Source: an uncultured beta proteobacterium (GTDB taxonomy: Bacteria; Pseudomonadota; Gammaproteobacteria; Burkholderiales; Rhodocyclaceae). Taken from it: a stretch of DNA of 49,948 bases. This document shows positions 1-8,216 of this stretch, piece after piece. The stretch is taken from positions 1-49,948 of the forward strand of contig CAINHS010000115.1 in assembly GCA_903848955.1 (NCBI GenBank), given 5' to 3'. The first letter of the stretch is position 1; the number at the start of each line of letters is the position of its first letter. The notes under the pieces are model-generated. The model did not search any database. It had not been told where the DNA came from and was given only the letters and a program-made list of their open reading frames with translations. A program made the position numbers and the translations under genes.

Positions 1-60
1 GTGCCCGGAGGTGGCGCGCGTTTCGGTGTCGGAAGCGGGGGTTGCGGATTTCTTGGACAT
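1..60 (-). CDS. N-terminus of an unidentified protein (partial)
   Basis: The reverse strand opens with ATG at 60 and reads 20 codons to the window edge, beginning MSKKSATPASDTE, a polar, probably disordered N-terminus. It follows sixA in the same direction with a gap of about 100 bases. No good Shine-Dalgarno is visible (the upstream bases read CTCCTTTCC). The neighbours (a SixA phosphatase and a CYTH-CHAD protein) are often found with polyphosphate kinases or exopolyphosphatases, so a polyphosphate enzyme is a guess. The visible part contains no domain that could confirm it. Confidence 0.4.
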   Translation of the reverse strand, partial: MSKKSATPASDTETRATSGH

Positions 61-162
61 GGAAAGGAGCGCGGTTAATTTATGTCAAGGTCTAAAGTAT
101 CAAAAGACGCCCGTTTCCGCAACTCCGATATGAACGCAGAATCCTGCAGCCAGGTACTGAAA

Positions 163-624
163 TCAGGCAAAGTCGGGGTTCAAGACCGCCCGCAGGGTGG
201 TTTGCGTCCCATCGTTGCGCGCCCGAGCGGAAAACCACCAGACGCCGCCTTTCTTGATCGACCAGTCGGCTTCCACACCTCCAAGCAGCAGAGCGGCGAC
301 ACGGCCCAGCGTCGGCTGATGTCCGATGATTACCACCGCGCCGCTCTGGCCCGGCCATCCGGCGACTGTCAGTACATCCGCAGCCGCGGCGCCGATGCCG
401 AGCATGGGCTCGATCTCATAGGGAAGTTCCAGTACATGGGCTGTTTGCTGGGTACGTTCGGCGGGGCTGACGATCACTCTTCGTTTGCGCGGCAAATGCT
501 GGCGTAGCCAGCGCGCCACCTGTTTCGCCTGATTCTCGCCGCGGGCGGTAAGGCGCCGCTTCTTGTCGGGGAGGGTGCTGCTGCCTTCTTCGGCTTCGGC
601 GTGACGCCACAGTATCAGGTCCAT
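163..624 (-). CDS. sixA: Phosphohistidine phosphatase SixA
   Basis: This 153-residue protein is a small histidine phosphatase of the SixA type, which in E. coli removes phosphate from histidine-phosphorylated proteins. The catalytic motif is LWRHAEAEE with Arg7 and the nucleophile His8. SPAERTQQT (53-61) supplies another active-site Arg, and GHQPTLG contains the second catalytic His102. Length matches the family (about 160). The start is supported by AAAGGAGA about 8 bases upstream. It lies between a CYTH-CHAD gene and the partial gene at the window edge, all on the minus strand, which suggests a phosphate or polyphosphate operon. The cellular substrate cannot be read from sequence. Confidence 0.88.
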   Translation of the reverse strand: MDLILWRHAEAEEGSSTLPDKKRRLTARGENQAKQVARWLRQHLPRKRRVIVSPAERTQQTAHVLELPYEIEPMLGIGAAAADVLTVAGWPGQSGAVVIIGHQPTLGRVAALLLGGVEADWSIKKGGVWWFSARARNDGTQTTLRAVLNPDFA

Positions 625-687
625 CTGCTTGTCTCCTTTGCGGCGCCAAGGCTGAATCAGGGTTGTTACGCCATTGTGAATGCTGCG

Positions 688-2187
688 CTAGCCAAGTCGT
701 GGCAGACGCAGTCCGGCCAGACGCTCCAGATCGCGTGAAATGCGGGCTAACAGGCTTGCGTAGCGGGCACCATGCCAGCCACCGATCAGGGTCACCGCTT
801 CGCGCAACCGGGGGTCGTCGCCGGCGCAGTCCATCAGTGTGGCGCCGGCATGGGCCAGATTGTCGACTTGCCGCAGCGCGGCTTGCGCCGCAGCGAGTTG
901 CCGCATGACACGGCGCAGGGACCGCGGCGAGGCCAGAGACGAAAAGAATCCGAGCGCATGGCGCAGACGCTTGACGCCGATACGCAGGGTGTGCAGTGAT
1001 GCAGGGTCGTCAGTATTTGCGGCCAGGGCCAGGCGTCGCAGTTTCTTGCGCAGGCGACGCAGGCGCTCGGCGGCAAAGCTGCACAGCGCGACCGGCGCCG
1101 GGTCAGGCACCGGCGTAGCGTGCAGCGATTCGAGCATGGTCAGCAGCCCCAGCCCGTAGTCCGGCGCCTCCAGCAAGGCAATCGCCTGTTCCCGGGCGGC
1201 GTTGCGGCGATGGGTGATATCGCCGGCCAGCGCCGGCAGTCGCGGCTCATCGGGCAGTGCGCTTAGCACCGGGGCTGCAGTTTCGCTGAGCAGCAGGTCC
1301 AGGTCACGGGCCCGTTCCAGGGATTTCATCAGCGTCAGCAGCGGAGCGGGCAGCGATTCGGCAAGATGCTCCGGCAGTAACGGCGCGAACAGCCTCAAGG
1401 CGGCACGCAGCCGGTGCGTGGCGATGAGCATCTGGTGCATGTATTCCGGGTCGTCACCGGCCACTGCGCCGCGATGATTCTGCTGCAGGCGTTCCAGGCA
1501 TGACAGGGCAATGTGGCGGAAGGCCTCGAACGCCGGCATGGCCGCCGACAGCGCTGGCGCTTCCGGCTTGAACGGCAGCGCCAGCACCCCGCTGTGCAAC
1601 CGGTAACCGCGCTCGGCCTTGGACCATACCGATGGCGTCAGCGTGACGCGGCGGGCCAGTTGCATGGCCAGACCGAACATGTCCTGCAGCGGCGCGCCGG
1701 CCAGTTCCAATTCCACTTCGGAGATGGCTTCGCGGCGTCCCCCGGCGATTACCCAGCCGCGATCCAGGGTCAGCAGAATGGCGCCGGGCCCGGCGGCAAA
1801 GCGCCATGTGATGCGGCGAAAGCGCGTTTCACAGATGGGGATGATGCGGGCCAGCAGCTTGGGTTGCTGCAGCCGTTCGCGTACCGCCGGAACGTCCACC
1901 ACGGAAAAGTCGAACTGGCCGCTGTAAGGCGTTTCCCACTCGGGGCGACTGCTGAGGCCGGCGGCCGAACTGCCGGCAAGCTTGACGGTCTGCAGCCACT
2001 CGCGTCCCTTGCGGCGCAGACGCAGGGCGATGCCGTGACGGCGCAGGGAAAGATCCGCCGTGTCGTAATAAATATTGCCGAGCGTCTCGACATGACGCAG
2101 CACGGCCTGCTTCAGCAGCGGGTGGCTGAGGAAGCGCGATTGATGGCGTTCCGCCAGCGCCAGTTTGAGTTCAACCTCTTCAGCCAT
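688..2187 (-). CDS. CYTH and CHAD domain protein (inorganic triphosphatase-like)
   Basis: A 499-residue protein with an N-terminal CYTH domain (about 1-200) and a C-terminal CHAD domain (about 217-495), the layout of E. coli YgiF. The CYTH domain opens with EVELKL, the ExExK metal/triphosphate signature, and has ISEVELEL at 155-162 on the opposite tunnel wall. CYTH enzymes cleave tripolyphosphate and CHAD domains bind polyphosphate through conserved basic helices. The second CHAD half keeps the basic motif HTLRIGVKRLRHAL (399-412). The first half (HQMLIATHRLRAAL, 251-264) has Leu and His where Arg is usual. It is followed by sixA about 60 bases downstream, which fits polyphosphate metabolism. 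Confidence 0.85.
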   Translation of the reverse strand: MAEEVELKLALAERHQSRFLSHPLLKQAVLRHVETLGNIYYDTADLSLRRHGIALRLRRKGREWLQTVKLAGSSAAGLSSRPEWETPYSGQFDFSVVDVPAVRERLQQPKLLARIIPICETRFRRITWRFAAGPGAILLTLDRGWVIAGGRREAISEVELELAGAPLQDMFGLAMQLARRVTLTPSVWSKAERGYRLHSGVLALPFKPEAPALSAAMPAFEAFRHIALSCLERLQQNHRGAVAGDDPEYMHQMLIATHRLRAALRLFAPLLPEHLAESLPAPLLTLMKSLERARDLDLLLSETAAPVLSALPDEPRLPALAGDITHRRNAAREQAIALLEAPDYGLGLLTMLESLHATPVPDPAPVALCSFAAERLRRLRKKLRRLALAANTDDPASLHTLRIGVKRLRHALGFFSSLASPRSLRRVMRQLAAAQAALRQVDNLAHAGATLMDCAGDDPRLREAVTLIGGWHGARYASLLARISRDLERLAGLRLPRLG

Positions 2188-2253
2188 GGCCGTTTCCGCA
2201 ACCTAAAAGTCTAATTATCCATGATCCGGGCGAGCGCACCCGGAGGCCGTCCG

Positions 2254-3486
2254 CTATTCGTAGCGCAATGCTTCGATGGGCAGCAGGCGCGAGGCCTTTT
2301 TTGCCGGGTAGTAGCCGAAGAATATGCCAACGGCACCGGCAAAGCCGGCCGCGAGAACGATCGAGCCGGCGGAGAGTTCGGTTCGCCAGCCGGCGAGTTG
2401 GGCGATCAGCATCGAACCGCCGATGCCGAGCATGATGCCGATGACGCCTCCGATCAGGGACAGCGTCACCGCCTCGACCAGGAACTGGGTCAGGATGTCG
2501 TTGGCGCGCGCGCCGACCGCCATGCGCAGGCCGATTTCGCGGGTGCGCTCGGTGACCGAAACCAGCATGATGTTCATGATGCCGATGCCGCCCACCAATA
2601 GCGAGACGGAAGCCACCGCGGCGAGCAGCAGCGCCATGACCTTGGACGAGGCCTCCTGTGCCTGCAGGATCTCGGACAGGTTGCGCACGAAAAAGTCGTC
2701 GTCCTGTCCCGGTTGCAGGCGATGGCGCTGGCGCAGCAGTTCGCGCATGCGCGCATCGGCGCTGGCCATGTCGGCACCCTGATTCACCTTGACCATGATC
2801 GAGCCGACGCTGCGCGACTTGGCCAGCGCCGAGCCGAGCACGCGCTTGCGTGCGGTGGCGATCGGCATCAGCAGGATGTCGTCCTGGTCCTGGCCGGTCA
2901 TGCTCTGGCCCTTGCGGTCGAGCACGCCGATGACGGTCAGCGGCACCTTGCGCACGCGGATCACCTGGTCCAGCGGGCTGGCTTCGCCGAACAGGTTCTT
3001 GGCCACGGTCTGGCCGATCAGCACCACCTTGCCGGCGCCGTTCATCTCGGCCTGCTCGAAACCGCGGCCCTCGACCACGGCCCATTCGCGCACTTCGAGG
3101 TAGTCGGGGGTGATGCCGTAAAAGGTGGTGGACCAGTTGGCGTTGCCTGCTACCACCTGGCCGCTACCGCGCAGGGTGGGCGCCGCGGCCTGGATCTCTT
3201 CGATCTCGCGGCCGATGGCGTAGCCGTCGTCCTCGGAAATTGTCGGCTGCGAACCGGCGCCGCCGCGCGCGCCGCCCGAGGTCATCGAGCCGGACATGAC
3301 GATTATGATGTTGGAGCCGAGGCTGCGGATCTGCTCCTCGACGCGCGCCTGAGCGCCGCCGCCGACGGCGATCATGATGATTACCGCGGCGACGCCGATG
3401 ATGATGCCGAGCATGGTCAATGCCGAGCGCATCTTGTTGATGCGCAGCGCGAGCAGGGCGATACGCAGGGTTGCGGCAAAATTCAT
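2254..3486 (-). CDS. MacB-type ABC transporter permease
   Basis: A 410-residue inner-membrane permease of the MacB/FtsX family. It has an N-terminal transmembrane helix (about 24-42, TMLGIIIGVAAVIIMIAVGG), a large periplasmic domain (about 45-280), and three further helices near the C-terminus separated by the family motif ERTREIGLRMAVGA. These permeases use ATP to drive a periplasmic adaptor and outer-membrane channel rather than moving substrate across the inner membrane. Its ATG overlaps the stop of the ATPase gene by four bases (ATGA, 3483-3486), so the two are translationally coupled. E. coli MacB fuses both parts; here they are split. Substrate is unknown and no TolC gene lies in the window. 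Confidence 0.9.
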   Translation of the reverse strand: MNFAATLRIALLALRINKMRSALTMLGIIIGVAAVIIMIAVGGGAQARVEEQIRSLGSNIIIVMSGSMTSGGARGGAGSQPTISEDDGYAIGREIEEIQAAAPTLRGSGQVVAGNANWSTTFYGITPDYLEVREWAVVEGRGFEQAEMNGAGKVVLIGQTVAKNLFGEASPLDQVIRVRKVPLTVIGVLDRKGQSMTGQDQDDILLMPIATARKRVLGSALAKSRSVGSIMVKVNQGADMASADARMRELLRQRHRLQPGQDDDFFVRNLSEILQAQEASSKVMALLLAAVASVSLLVGGIGIMNIMLVSVTERTREIGLRMAVGARANDILTQFLVEAVTLSLIGGVIGIMLGIGGSMLIAQLAGWRTELSAGSIVLAAGFAGAVGIFFGYYPAKKASRLLPIEALRYE

Positions 3487-4199
3487 TGCAGCAGCGCCGC
3501 TGCATCGTTGGCGGCATTGGGCTTGTCTTCGATGACCTTGCCGTCGCGGAAACTGATGATGCGCCCGGCAAAATGGGCGACATCATGTTCATGCGTGACC
3601 AGCACAATGGTGATGCCTTCGCGGTTGAGCTGTTGCAGCAGGGCCATGATCTCGACGCTGGTGCGCGAATCCAGTGCGCCGGTCGGCTCGTCGGCGAGCA
3701 CCAGTTGCGGATCATTCACCAGTGCGCGGGCGATGGCCACCCGCTGCTGCTGGCCGCCCGAAAGTTGCGCCGGGTGGTGGTCCATGCGCTCGGCGAGGCC
3801 GACCTGGCTCAGGCGTTGCTCGGCGTGGCGCTTGCGTTCAGGCGGCGACATCCCGCTGTAGAGCAGGGGCAGGGAAACATTGTCCAGAGCCGAAGTGCGG
3901 GCCAGCAGATTGAAGTGCTGGAAGACAAAGCCGAGCTTGCGATTGCGCACACGCGCCAGTTCGTCGCCGGAGAGTTGCGAAACTTCCTGTCCGCCCAGCC
4001 AGTAGCGGCCGGCGCTGGGGTGGTCAAGGCAGCCCAGCAGATTCATGAAAGTGGATTTTCCCGAACCGGAAGGTCCCATCACGGCAACAAATTCGCCAGC
4101 GGCGATCTCGAGGCTGACGCCGCACAGAGCCTGCACGACATTGCTGCCCATGCGGTATTCCTTGGCCAGTTGCTCGACCCGGATCAGCGCTTCCGCCAT
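3483..4199 (-). CDS. MacB/LolD-type ABC transporter ATPase
   Basis: A 238-residue nucleotide-binding subunit. It shows Walker A GPSGSGKST (42-50), a Q-loop region FVFQHFNLL, the signature LSGGQ (146-150), Walker B LVLADEPTGALD with Asp170 and Glu171, and the switch His203 in VTHEHD. The LVLADEPTGALDS sequence is typical of the LolD/MacB/FtsE branch. It sits between the adaptor gene (11 bases upstream) and the permease (four-base overlap), giving the order adaptor-ATPase-permease. It should dimerise under the permease and power efflux or mechanotransmission. Confidence 0.92.
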   Translation of the reverse strand: MAEALIRVEQLAKEYRMGSNVVQALCGVSLEIAAGEFVAVMGPSGSGKSTFMNLLGCLDHPSAGRYWLGGQEVSQLSGDELARVRNRKLGFVFQHFNLLARTSALDNVSLPLLYSGMSPPERKRHAEQRLSQVGLAERMDHHPAQLSGGQQQRVAIARALVNDPQLVLADEPTGALDSRTSVEIMALLQQLNREGITIVLVTHEHDVAHFAGRIISFRDGKVIEDKPNAANDAAALLQ

Positions 4200-4210
4200 G
4201 GCGAGAGCGA

Positions 4211-5752
4211 TCAGAACAGGCGCGGGCCCGGCGCGCCGGCGGCCGCCTTGGCTGCTGTCGCCGACTGCAAGCCGACGATGACCTCATTGCCTTCTTTGAG
4301 GTCGCCGGCAACGATCTCCGTCGAACTGCCGTCTGTCAGGCCGAGACGCACGCTCACCGCCTTCGGCTTGCCGTCCTGGTCAGGCACCCACAGGCGGCCG
4401 CTGCCGCCGCCACCGGCACGTGCGCTTTGTGCATCGGCGGCCATTTCGTCGTAAGCCTTCTTCTGCTCCGGGGTCAGGATCGCCGATACCTTCTCGCGAA
4501 TCTCGGCGCGATTGCGCTCCTGGGCCTTGGCCTTGTCTGCTTCCGGCAGGTCGCGCGCGGCCGAGAACTTTTCGCGCATGCCGGAATAGATGGCTTCCAG
4601 CTTTCCCTGCTGCCCGGCGTCGAGCTTGAGTTCGGCGATGAGCTTTTCCCGCAGTTGGGCGCCGCCGCCCGCTCCGCCGCTGCCGCCGGACGCACCGCCG
4701 GTGGTTGCCGCGGCCGCTGCCGGCGGTTTCTTTTCCTCTGCCGCTCCTGCCGGACGGAAGCGCAGCGCAGCGTTCTGCACCTTGAGCACCTTGTCCTTTT
4801 GCGCTGTCACCACCCGCACGTTGGCGGTCATGCCGGGCAGCAAGGTAAGGTCCGGGTTGGCGGCCGAGACGATGACGGTATAGGTCACGACATTGGACAC
4901 CACGGTGGCAGCCTTGCGGATCTGCGTCACCTGGCCGGAGAAGGAGCGTCCGGGGAAGGCGTCGACCGTGAAGCTGGCTTTCTGGCCCACCACGATGCGG
5001 CCGACATCGGCCTCGTCGATAGAGGTCTCGACCTGCATGTCGGTCAGATTGCGGGCGATGATGAACAGCTCCGGCGCCTGCAGGCTGGCGGCCACGGTCT
5101 GTCCGGTATCGACACTGCGCTTTACCACGACGCCGTCGACGGGTGAGCGGATCGCCGTGCGTTCCAGGTCGACGCGGGCCTGTGCCAGTTGTGATTCGCG
5201 CTGCTTGACCACGGCGCTGCTGTTGTTGGCCTGGGCCAGCGCGACGTCCAGCGCGGCCTTGGCCACGTCGGCGGTGGCCTCGGCCTTGTCGCGATCGGCG
5301 GCGGAAATGAAGTTCTTTTCGACCAGCATCTTCTTGCGTTCGAGATCGCGCCGGGCGTCCATCAGTGTTGCCGTGACGCGCGCCACTTCGGCCTTCTGCA
5401 CGGCGACCGAGGCACGCGTCGATTCAAGGTCGGCTTCGGCCTGGCGCACGCGCAACTGGAAGGTCTCCGGGTCGATGCGGGCGATCAGCTGGCCGGCTTT
5501 GACCGGGCTGTTGAAGTCGGCGTAGAGCTCCTTGATCTGGCCAGATACCTGCGAGCCGACCGATACCGAGACAACCGGATTCAATGTGCCGGTGGATGAC
5601 ACGATGGCCGTCAGCGGGCCGGACTCAAGTTTGGCCAGCTTGAACTTCGGTGCGTCGCTGCCGCCATCGAGGTAGCGCCATGCCGCATAGCCGGAAGCGA
5701 CGACAATTACCAGAGCGACGGCTGCCAGTCCGAGACGGGAGGTTGTTTTCAT
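4211..5752 (-). CDS. MacA-type periplasmic adaptor with inserted helical domain
   Basis: A 513-residue membrane fusion protein, much longer than the roughly 370 residues of E. coli MacA. One N-terminal membrane helix (7-25) is followed by a split lipoyl domain (about 60-100 and 195-225), a coiled-coil hairpin (about 100-195), a beta-barrel (about 235-325) and a membrane-proximal domain whose C-terminal part is at 453-500. An extra segment (about 337-453) has Gly/Ala-rich linkers around charged helices containing ILTPEQKKAYDEM, which resembles the LTxxQ motif of Spy/CpxP proteins. The rest should link the MacB-type permease to an outer-membrane channel. It is first in the efflux operon, 46 bases after soxB. 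Confidence 0.87.
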   Translation of the reverse strand: MKTTSRLGLAAVALVIVVASGYAAWRYLDGGSDAPKFKLAKLESGPLTAIVSSTGTLNPVVSVSVGSQVSGQIKELYADFNSPVKAGQLIARIDPETFQLRVRQAEADLESTRASVAVQKAEVARVTATLMDARRDLERKKMLVEKNFISAADRDKAEATADVAKAALDVALAQANNSSAVVKQRESQLAQARVDLERTAIRSPVDGVVVKRSVDTGQTVAASLQAPELFIIARNLTDMQVETSIDEADVGRIVVGQKASFTVDAFPGRSFSGQVTQIRKAATVVSNVVTYTVIVSAANPDLTLLPGMTANVRVVTAQKDKVLKVQNAALRFRPAGAAEEKKPPAAAAATTGGASGGSGGAGGGAQLREKLIAELKLDAGQQGKLEAIYSGMREKFSAARDLPEADKAKAQERNRAEIREKVSAILTPEQKKAYDEMAADAQSARAGGGGSGRLWVPDQDGKPKAVSVRLGLTDGSSTEIVAGDLKEGNEVIVGLQSATAAKAAAGAPGPRLF

Positions 5753-5798
5753 GGAAGCAATTCTAGACGATCCATTCCATGAGGTTTGTAAGCGGATG

Positions 5799-7529
5799 TT
5801 AGGCGATGCCGGGATTCCCCTTCATGCCAATCAGCTTGGGTACATTCACCTTGCGTGTGCTGACGGTCTGCTTGTCCTTCAGCCAGCGGCCGACCACATC
5901 CCATACCGGTTCGCCTGAGGCTGAAGGATCGACCGGCGCCCAACCGGCCACCTTGTAGATCCTGTCTGCCGACATAGATTTGTCACCGATGCGCATGTCC
6001 GAAATCCGGCGTCCTGCGGCGGCATCCGGGTCACAGGTGTAGCCCATGCCGCCGACCCGCACCATGTCGCCGCCCTGCTGGTAGTAGGGGTCGGGGTTGT
6101 AGAGGTTGTCGGCGATGTCTTCGAGAATTTCCTTGACGCGCGCTCCCTTCATCTCGGTCAGGGTCGAGTAGGGATAGGTGATGGCGGTCTGGTCCATCAG
6201 GTGTTCGAAAGTGATCGCGCTACCCGGCAGCAGCGTGGTGCCCCAGCGGAAGCCCGGCGAGAAGCCGATGTCGGCGCCCTTCACCTCCATGATGGCATCC
6301 AGGATCAGCTGATCCCAGCTGCCGTTGAAGTTGCCGCGCCGGTACAACAGACCTTCCGTCACGGCGAGTCGCTCCTCCAACTTGGCCTGGTGCGGCGCGC
6401 GCACCTTGTCTATGTAGGCGGCCATCGCGGCGTCGGCCGGCAGCAGGTTGGAAAAAACCGGCAGCAGCTTGTAGCGGAAATCCTGCACCTTGCCGCCCCT
6501 GCTGCCAACATCTACGTCGAAGTCGAGCACCGCGAGGAACTTGCCGTTGGACCCGGCATTGGTGACCAGCGTCCGGCCGCCGGCATTCTTCACGATGACC
6601 GGCTGCGGTATGCCGTCATGCGTGTGCCCGCCCAGGATGGCGTCGATGCCGGTGACGCGGGAGGCCATCTTGAGGTCCACATCCATGCCGTTGTGCGAGA
6701 GGACGACGACGACCCTGGCGCCCTTGGCGCGCACCTCGTCGACCATCTTCTGCATATTCTCGTCCTGGATGCCGAAGGTCCAGTCGGCCATCATGTAGCG
6801 CGGGTTGGCGATCGGCGTGTAGGGGAAGGCCTGGCCGATCACCGCCACTTGCACTCCGTTCATTTCCCGCATGGCGTAAGGCGGGAACACCGGATCGCTG
6901 AAGTCGGTGGTCTTGATGTTCTGCGCCAGAAACTCGATCCTGCCTTTCAAATCGTTGTCGACGATTTCCTGCACGCGCTTGTCGCCCAGCGTGAATTCCC
7001 AGTGCGCCGTCATCATGTCGACGCCGAGCAGTTTGCAGGCATCGACCATGTCCTGCCCCTTGCTCCACAAGGCGGTGGCGGAACCCTGCCAGGTGTCGCC
7101 ACCATCGAGCAGCAGCGCGCCGGGGCGCCCTGCACGCAGGCGCTTGACCAGCGTCGCCAGATGGGCGAAACCACCGACCTTGCCATAGGTTTTGGCCGCC
7201 TGGGCGAAATCCAGGAAAGTAAAGGCGTGCGCCTCGCGTGTGCCGGGCTTGATGTTGAAGGCCTTCAGCAGGTGTTCGCCGACCAGGTGCGGGGCCTTGC
7301 CCCGGGCGCTGCCGATGCCGACATTGGCGCTCGGTTCACGGAACCAGATCGGCAGCAGTTGTGCATGGCAGTCGGTGAAGTGCATGAAATGCACGTTGCC
7401 GAACTTCGGCAGATCGTAAAGTGCATCGGCATTTCCCGCCGCCAGCAGCGGACGGGACTCCAGTGCTGCGCCCGCAACCGAAGCGGCAGCCAGCATCTGC
7501 AGGAATTCGCGGCGGTTCATCGCGGACAT
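5799..7529 (-). CDS. soxB: Sox thiosulfohydrolase SoxB
   Basis: A 576-residue periplasmic enzyme of the 5'-nucleotidase/metallophosphatase fold. It releases sulfate hydrolytically from the cysteine S-thiosulfonate carried by SoxY. The N-terminus MSAMNRREFLQ is a twin-arginine signal followed by a hydrophobic stretch and an AAG region. Metal-binding motifs are FTDCHAQ, GGDTWQGS, the SoxB-specific AHWEFTLG in place of GNHEFD, LSHNGMDVD and GGHTHDG. The start at 7529 is chosen because GGAAG precedes this ATG; an in-frame TTG at 7541 has no better ribosome site. It is the last of the five sox genes, 59 bases after soxX. Confidence 0.95.
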   Translation of the reverse strand: MSAMNRREFLQMLAAASVAGAALESRPLLAAGNADALYDLPKFGNVHFMHFTDCHAQLLPIWFREPSANVGIGSARGKAPHLVGEHLLKAFNIKPGTREAHAFTFLDFAQAAKTYGKVGGFAHLATLVKRLRAGRPGALLLDGGDTWQGSATALWSKGQDMVDACKLLGVDMMTAHWEFTLGDKRVQEIVDNDLKGRIEFLAQNIKTTDFSDPVFPPYAMREMNGVQVAVIGQAFPYTPIANPRYMMADWTFGIQDENMQKMVDEVRAKGARVVVVLSHNGMDVDLKMASRVTGIDAILGGHTHDGIPQPVIVKNAGGRTLVTNAGSNGKFLAVLDFDVDVGSRGGKVQDFRYKLLPVFSNLLPADAAMAAYIDKVRAPHQAKLEERLAVTEGLLYRRGNFNGSWDQLILDAIMEVKGADIGFSPGFRWGTTLLPGSAITFEHLMDQTAITYPYSTLTEMKGARVKEILEDIADNLYNPDPYYQQGGDMVRVGGMGYTCDPDAAAGRRISDMRIGDKSMSADRIYKVAGWAPVDPSASGEPVWDVVGRWLKDKQTVSTRKVNVPKLIGMKGNPGIA

Positions 7530-7588
7530 GGAAGCTTCCAAAGTAGGGCAGGCCCGGTCCGGCGAACCGGCCTGCAGTTGGCCCCGGC

Positions 7589-8203
7589 CTATTTGTTTAC
7601 GGGCGATTCCGGATCGAGCAGCAGGGCCACCAGGTTCTTGATCTGCTTTTCATCCAGGGCACCGATATGGCCGAAGCGAGGCATTTCCGAGCAGAGGTTG
7701 AAGGACTTGGAGTTGTAGATCCTGGAGTAAGTATATTTCTGGATCTCCGGCGAGTTGCCGCGCAATTTGCCGAACTGGAACAGGCTGGGGCCGATGGTGC
7801 CGAAGGCGGTTTCCCTGGGTGAAATCTGGTGGCAGTTGTAACAGTTGCCACCCACCGGCAGGCCCGGATCGTCGGTCCAGGTGAAGCCGCGCCCGCTCTG
7901 GGCGATCTTCTCGCCTTCCTTCCAGTCGCCCATCAGCCGGCCATCGGCAGGGAACCTGATGCCGGCGAGCTGGTCGGCTTCCATCCGCTCCGCAAGGTAT
8001 TTCGGCGGCTTGTTGCCGCTGCGGTTGCAGACGGCCTGGAGACCGTCTTCCGCCAGCCGGTCGAGCGAGGCCTGGCCGCGCGGCTGAAAGTCCTTCCTGA
8101 TCGTGGCGATGGCCTTGGCGCGATAGTCGGCGTCGGCGGCGGCAGGTTGGGACGCCATCAGCAGCGGGGCGGCCATGGCGGCCAGCAGTATGTTCTTCGT
8201 CAT
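7589..8203 (-). CDS. soxX: Sox c-type cytochrome SoxX
   Basis: A 204-residue monohaem cytochrome c with a Sec signal peptide (about 1-24, cleavage near AAADA). Haem is bound at CYNCH (121-125), and Met174 in CSEMPRFG is the likely distal ligand. SoxX pairs with SoxA and accepts the electrons released when thiosulfate is joined to SoxY. The N-terminal part before the haem (about 25-115) is longer than in the shortest SoxX proteins and contains an extra Cys59. The gene starts 13 bases after soxA. Family assignment rests on the haem motif, the SEMPRFG motif and position. Confidence 0.92.
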   Translation of the reverse strand: MTKNILLAAMAAPLLMASQPAAADADYRAKAIATIRKDFQPRGQASLDRLAEDGLQAVCNRSGNKPPKYLAERMEADQLAGIRFPADGRLMGDWKEGEKIAQSGRGFTWTDDPGLPVGGNCYNCHQISPRETAFGTIGPSLFQFGKLRGNSPEIQKYTYSRIYNSKSFNLCSEMPRFGHIGALDEKQIKNLVALLLDPESPVNK

Positions 8204-8216
8204 GTCTGTCTCCCTC

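Noticed and set aside
82-507. 141-codon plus-strand frame with GGAAAGGAG upstream
   Set aside because: The ribosome-like site is tempting, but the frame is the antisense of sixA, which has both catalytic histidines, and the product has no recognisable feature.
6201-7718. 505-codon open frame antisense to soxB
   Set aside because: Mirror of soxB, which has every metal-binding motif.
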